Below the pieces are notes generated by a model, which saw nothing but the letters and a program-made list of their open reading frames with translations, was not told the DNA's origin and did no database searches. The position numbers and the translations under genes were made by a program. This document shows, in pieces, positions 32,101 through 34,516 of a stretch of DNA of 34,516 bases; within the stretch, counting starts at the first letter, position 1; each line of letters starts with the position of its first letter. The stretch comes from Bacillota bacterium (lineage in GTDB: Bacteria; Bacillota; Clostridia; Christensenellales; CAG-138): assembly GCA_023400985.1 (NCBI GenBank), contig JAEXEN010000003.1, positions 1-34,516 of the forward strand. Reading direction: 5' to 3'.

Positions 32101-33184
32101 CCGGATGGTTGAAGCCGAACAAGAGCATCCGCTTTATAAAATGCGATACCCCCGTCTTATGTTTTGCGTCAAGCACTTCTTTTCCGAGCGTTGCGATGCA
32201 ATCCAGTACCGTCCTGCCATGCTCCGCTTTCAGTTCTTCAAGCTCTTCAAAAATGGCGTCGAGAAAGGCGGGAATGGATTCCGGCTCCAACTCCTTAAAA
32301 ACGCTGCGGAGGTTCCTGTTCATGTCGTACAATAGATGGTCGTAAAGGCTGAACATCCCCGGGAGATGCAGAAGATAATAGAGGTAGTGAATGGTTTCCA
32401 GGCTGGAAACGATCTCCTTTGTGAAGCTTCGGAAGTGGTTGGAAATGTCCTTGAAGAACAGCATCTGCTTGAGTTCTTCCCATGTGGCCGCGCGCTTCAG
32501 CTCATCGTGCAAATGTACAAAAAACGGGTGTCCGATCTGTTGGAGCTGTTCGGCATCCATAACGGTGAAGAGATGCCGCCTCGATTGAAACCACGTCTCC
32601 GGTTTGGACGTTTCTTCCCAATAGTCATAACAGCGCTCGAGGATGTACGAAGTAAGCCGCATGATGGGCGGCAGAAACTCACTATACTGCGCAAGCCTGT
32701 CGAAACAAGCCTTAAAATAACCTGAAATTCTTATATAGATCTCTTCATGCTGCGGGATATCCGCTTCAATAATGGAAAAGCAACGTGAAATAATGGATTT
32801 TGAAAAGCCGCTTCTCGTTGAAAGGCGATCCATGAACTGGATAAACGTAGTCGCCAGAAATTCTCTGTCGGCGTCCTTCTTTACGGAGGCCAGAAGCTCT
32901 TCGAAAATATCGATCAGTACCGAAAGCGCGCGTTCCGACTCGGGAAGGGAATGATAAAACCAGAAATCCTCAAGGCATATACTGTGCAACAGATCGATCA
33001 CATGCTTGTCATTTCGGAATTTGTGGTTCAATTCCGTCAAAAACTCTTTTGCCCTGTTATGGATTCCCCAAGTTGAAGACGAAAGCTCGGCCAGCCATTG
33101 CTGCTCCGGGGGAATCGGCTCGACTTTGTTCAGCGTACGCGACAAATTGGCTTCTAACGCCAGGGAAGTGATCGCCTTTTCCAA
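29102..33184 (-). CDS. Giant PPDK/PEP-synthase-like phosphotransferase lacking the PEP barrel
   Basis: 1360 residues. The first 880 or so are mostly helical and unfamiliar. Then comes a pyruvate-phosphate-dikinase ATP-grasp domain (about 885-1230; YGFPVPPGFVITTEAF, FFSVRSGSFISFPGAMKTFL, and QEIEFTFED before LYILQTRNQK). Last is a phosphohistidine swivelling domain with GGSTSHAA, putting the carrier histidine at about 1300. The C-terminal PEP/pyruvate TIM barrel of true PPDK is absent, so the final phosphate acceptor is unknown. Rifampin phosphotransferase shows that such ATP-grasp/His-domain proteins can act on other substrates. The start is TTG 33184 with a weak site; no earlier Met-type codon fits. 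It has an extended -10 promoter and is transcribed together with the GAPDH gene. Confidence 0.8.
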   Translation of the reverse strand: MEKAITSLALEANLSRTLNKVEPIPPEQQWLAELSSSTWGIHNRAKEFLTELNHKFRNDKHVIDLLHSICLEDFWFYHSLPESERALSVLIDIFEELLASVKKDADREFLATTFIQFMDRLSTRSGFSKSIISRCFSIIEADIPQHEEIYIRISGYFKACFDRLAQYSEFLPPIMRLTSYILERCYDYWEETSKPETWFQSRRHLFTVMDAEQLQQIGHPFFVHLHDELKRAATWEELKQMLFFKDISNHFRSFTKEIVSSLETIHYLYYLLHLPGMFSLYDHLLYDMNRNLRSVFKELEPESIPAFLDAIFEELEELKAEHGRTVLDCIATLGKEVLDAKHKTGVSHFIKRMLLFGFNHPGQIGINSDWQVMVNPNHVKNIRVFFEIVEKDPFAMRELINTLIVELKLGGIYISDTDLFQRDVTKLLNSDVAPVYREIKQLTRIFPVFFQDIGAEGKLRKVTTAIDGLSMRKDRLIHFLRVQIHVESNNTNVLLTRSIIQYWYDGDKQPLRELLPEELYHTLEEDSAWHENAHAALKSLCKKHFLSFEDLLKLNIESLEKMERPDDGTNVHWNKVIDILEIYNLLLEKYSFETEDVIALVEKTRFFSKSDLEQLASDMQSERNGQAITLLYKMMNHLKSVILSPEKTEAFENIQFKRHIAAGIPSTYGQYKEPKFEALGLTYRLERVVSKLMAGVLGAISHEYITAKTLRQIYDVLLLFREGLALDGIYDQSLNSHLEMFKYSLTSPSFSLSQYINIFQFIGQDVGQIIKGYFLNIYERPLAAIVPQVLAKQSVPPEQCAKERIQMEKENFFRDILSSTFLVQELDLFIANIISTLRSMVDSFSNSFIENMLTYDPDLTFSLLSQDTSELDNPIFLGAKAFFLKKLSAYGFPVPPGFVITTEAFRHIEPIYFNRHMHRDFVKSIEHSIAAVERQTGRNFGDPSNPLFFSVRSGSFISFPGAMKTFLNVGMNDTITKTWAASEPFGWTAWDCYRRFLQSWGMAFGVDRDTFDKIMLEHKKRIGVELKIQFTKEQMRRIASDYKKAVLDHGVRIESEPIEQLKVAIRCVLDSWTSESSKSFRDYMQVANEWGTAVLVQKMVLGNLSGNSGTGVVFTSSPLKDYSSINLYGDFAVCSQGEDVVSGLVNTLPISETQRKKQCNGDVSLESAFPKVYGTLYQYARQLIEQHGFVHQEIEFTFEDDDPARLYILQTRNQKVSSQKSTRYFAAPAHEMKLIGHGIGVSGGALSGLAAFDMEDMDRIKGENPDAKLILIRPDTVPDDIPMLFVCDGLVTAKGGSTSHAAVTAVGLGKVCIVKCDGLQVSESEKMCTLNGCTIRAGDAISIDGEHGSIYEGSYEIIEK

Positions 33185-33221
33185 GTGTGATTTCTACCTG
33201 CCTCTATTCATCGTTCCATTC

Positions 33222-33230
33222 ATTATACCA
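33222..33230 (-). promoter_or_regulatory. Extended -10 promoter of the PPDK-like/GAPDH operon
   Basis: On the minus strand, TGGTATAAT at 33230-33222: a perfect TATAAT with the TGn extension. No good -35 box is found, as is common for extended -10 promoters. The start codon lies about 38 bases further on. Confidence 0.65.
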
Positions 33231-33433
33231 TAACAAAAAGAATAACTTCCGATTTTTGCAATTTTTCTTGCATTATTTTATATTCGAGGAAACCGTAAAA
33301 AAATGCTTTACTTCAAAGAAATGCTTATGTATGGCCGAAATGTGGCACGCATTGACGATTCGACCCCAAATTCTTAAAAAAGCGCGTTCCCGACCGAGAA
33401 TACGCTTATATGCATAAACGCTTGCAAAGTAAA

Positions 33434-33472
33434 ATGCAAATATCCCCATAATGCGTAAGGAGATATTTGCAT
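33434..33472. terminator. Hairpin downstream of the MerR gene
   Basis: Arms 33434-33447 and 33459-33472 pair over 13 of 14 bases (ATGCAAATATC plus CC/GG), with an 11-base loop. It lies 45 bases past the MerR stop on the minus strand and probably terminates that unit. The rest of the stretch 33240-33516 is AT-rich and shows no gene. Confidence 0.55.
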
Positions 33473-33516
33473 TCGGCTAAGGTTGACAAAATAGATGCAG
33501 GGAATTTGTTGTACAC

Positions 33517-33897
33517 TCACCGTTTTTTCAATTCATGTTCCACCGGGACAAGGTGCTGTTGATACCGTTCAATCTTGTCGCTGAGCCGGTCCAACGTTTT
33601 GCGCATCTCTTCCATTTTGGCCGCCAGTTGGTCGCGCTGCTCAATCAAAAGCTGTTTCCTGGCTGAGGCGCTTGTGTCGCCTTGCTGGAACAGGTCCACG
33701 TATTCAATCAATACTTCGATGGGGAGCCCGGCGCTGCGCATGCACTTTACAAATTCAATCCAGCGGCAATCTTCTTCGTCATACTCGCGAATGCCGCCCC
33801 GTGTGCGCTTTACGCGGGGAATCAAACCGACCCGCTCATAATACCGCAGCGTGTCGGGGGTCAAGCCGAATCTTTTACTGATTTCTGCTATCGTCAT
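33517..33897 (-). CDS. MerR-family transcriptional regulator
   Basis: 126 residues. The N-terminal MerR winged helix (MTIAEISKRFGLTPDTLRYY, then ERVGLIPRV) is followed by an EYDEEDCRWIEFVKCMRSAG segment and a dimerising coiled coil (about 85-122). No cysteine-based metal site is visible, so it is closer to AdhR/YfmP-like regulators that respond to aldehydes or similar small molecules. An iron-containing alcohol dehydrogenase gene lies upstream on the same strand, which fits the AdhR pattern. GAGG lies 9-10 bases before the ATG, inside the remnant of a flavodoxin-type gene. Confidence 0.88.
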   Translation of the reverse strand: MTIAEISKRFGLTPDTLRYYERVGLIPRVKRTRGGIREYDEEDCRWIEFVKCMRSAGLPIEVLIEYVDLFQQGDTSASARKQLLIEQRDQLAAKMEEMRKTLDRLSDKIERYQQHLVPVEHELKKR

Positions 33898-34027
33898 GGT
33901 TTCTAAGCCTCACATCAATTTTTCTGCCCCGCCTCGCGGACGCCCCCTGCAGGAAGTTTTCGCAGAACGTATCGGGATCGCCGCTTTTTCCGGGACCGGC
34001 GGAAAGCAAAAGAACTTTTTTACTTAT
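33875..34027 (-). pseudogene. Decayed 5' end of a flavodoxin/NADPH-FMN-reductase-type gene
   Basis: A perfect GGAGG (34039-34035) stands 7 bases before codons reading ISKKVLLLSAGPGKSGDPDT, then FCENFLQGAS. This is the start of NAD(P)H-dependent FMN reductase or iron-sulfur flavoprotein families (usually KKVLLLSGSPRK.GNSDTL). The expected ATG is ATA at 34027-34025. A one-base slip near 33925-33940 is likely, because the neighbouring frame restores EAGQK before the KIDVRLR stretch. The frame then closes at 33875, inside the MerR gene. It looks like a start-codon mutation plus frameshift and truncation. A non-standard ATA start for a short peptide is less likely. Confidence 0.6.
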
Positions 34028-34042
34028 AGGCGGTCCTCCGGT

Positions 34043-34516
34043 TTACAGGCACATTCTATAGATGTTCTCGATATCTTGCGGGCCCAAGGGCTTAAACGCG
34101 TGCATTGTCCCGCCCAATGTGCTGGCTTTCTTTGCCATGGCGGCAAAATTGGCATCGTCTATGCCGATCCCGGTGAGGGTGCTGTTAAGGCCCAGCGTGT
34201 GGAAGAAGAAATCGGACAGCAATTGGATGCTTTTTTGGGCAACGTCCATCGGCGGCAATGCCGCATCCAGGCCAAATACGTTTACGCCGAACTGACGGAA
34301 TTTGGATACCGTCGTCTCGTCCAGCGTGTACTGCATCCAGCGGGGCGTCAGGATCGCAAGACCCAGTCCGTGGGTGATATCGTAGATGGCGGACAGCTCA
34401 TGTTCCATCGGGTGGCAGCTCCATGCCTGTTGCTTGCCGCCGCGGATGAAGCCGTTGATGGCCCAGCTCGAAGCCCACATCAGGTTAGCGCGGGCTTCGT
34501 AGTCGTTCGGCTCCTT
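34043..34516 (-). CDS. Iron-containing alcohol dehydrogenase, C-terminal part (partial)
   Basis: 157 residues are visible, and the gene runs off the right edge. The frame continues upstream of the Met at 34480 as KEPNDYEARANLMWASSWAI. The metal-binding motif HPMEHELSAIYDITHGLGLA (two iron-ligand histidines) and the closing region place it in the BDH/YqhD-like branch of family III iron-dependent alcohol dehydrogenases, which reduce aldehydes with NADH or NADPH. It is followed by the flavodoxin-type remnant and the MerR gene on the same strand, suggesting an aldehyde-stress operon controlled by that regulator. Confidence 0.9.
   Translation of the reverse strand, partial: KEPNDYEARANLMWASSWAINGFIRGGKQQAWSCHPMEHELSAIYDITHGLGLAILTPRWMQYTLDETTVSKFRQFGVNVFGLDAALPPMDVAQKSIQLLSDFFFHTLGLNSTLTGIGIDDANFAAMAKKASTLGGTMHAFKPLGPQDIENIYRMCL

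Noticed and set aside
33360..33420. Possible hairpin AAGCG...CGCTT as terminator of the PPDK-like promoter region
   Set aside because: The stem is interrupted and short, and its position upstream of that operon makes termination unlikely.
33483..33517. TTGACA promoter on the + strand
   Set aside because: No acceptable -10 box lies 16-18 bases further (TACACT is 23 bases away) and no + strand gene follows.
15967..34516. Other end of a skin-like element inside the window
   Set aside because: No minus-strand frame to the right matches the N-terminal half of CotJC, and no clear second copy of the junction bases near 14240-14262 was found.

Overview
The window comes from a spore-forming member of the Bacillota, most likely a Clostridia-type anaerobe. 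Base composition is moderate (around half G+C by eye), Shine-Dalgarno sites are strong (GGAGG type), and several starts are GTG or TTG. Genes seen include a SpoIID-domain protein, a CotJC-type spore coat fragment, LytTR/GHKL signalling, an RpiR regulator and an iron-dependent alcohol dehydrogenase. No RNA genes or CRISPR arrays were found.

Left part (1-10175, all + strand): the tail of an NCS2 uracil-type permease; a PbuG-type purine permease with a near-consensus promoter; a four-gene unit of LytTR response regulator, soluble GHKL kinase and two half-size ABC exporters (probably one heterodimer); a DUF1836 regulator; and an NfeD-like protein with a His-rich loop next to a flotillin. Several transcription units end in very long, perfect or near-perfect hairpins.

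Middle (10176-19027): a large secreted SpoIID/SH3 protein with a small Pro/Thr-rich membrane-anchored partner. Next, on the minus strand, lies the 3' part of a cotJC-like spore coat gene, cut off exactly where a large serine recombinase gene ends. The recombinase is preceded by a 50-residue ORF and a sigma-E-like promoter. This looks like one end of a skin-like intervening element whose other end is outside the window, or else a recombinase-mediated gene disruption. To the right are a 27-codon leader ORF, an M42 aminopeptidase and an RpiR regulator.

Right-centre (18827-27701): a ribosomal peptide gene cluster of the streptolysin S-like (thiazole/oxazole-modified) class. It has a 40-residue SagA-like precursor, SagB dehydrogenase, SagC E1-like protein, SagD YcaO cyclodehydratase ending in PxPxP, two CPBP membrane proteins and a two-gene ABC-2 exporter. 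Unusually, it is preceded by an asparagine-synthetase-like ATP-dependent enzyme that has lost the glutaminase cysteine. This cluster is the best candidate for an undescribed system: a short, Cys-terminated core peptide with a possible extra amide-forming step.

Right end (27826-34516, minus strand): a two-gene unit of a 1360-residue PPDK-like phosphotransferase that lacks the PEP-binding barrel and a divergent long GAPDH; then a MerR regulator overlapping a decayed flavodoxin-type reductase gene, and a partial iron-containing alcohol dehydrogenase.
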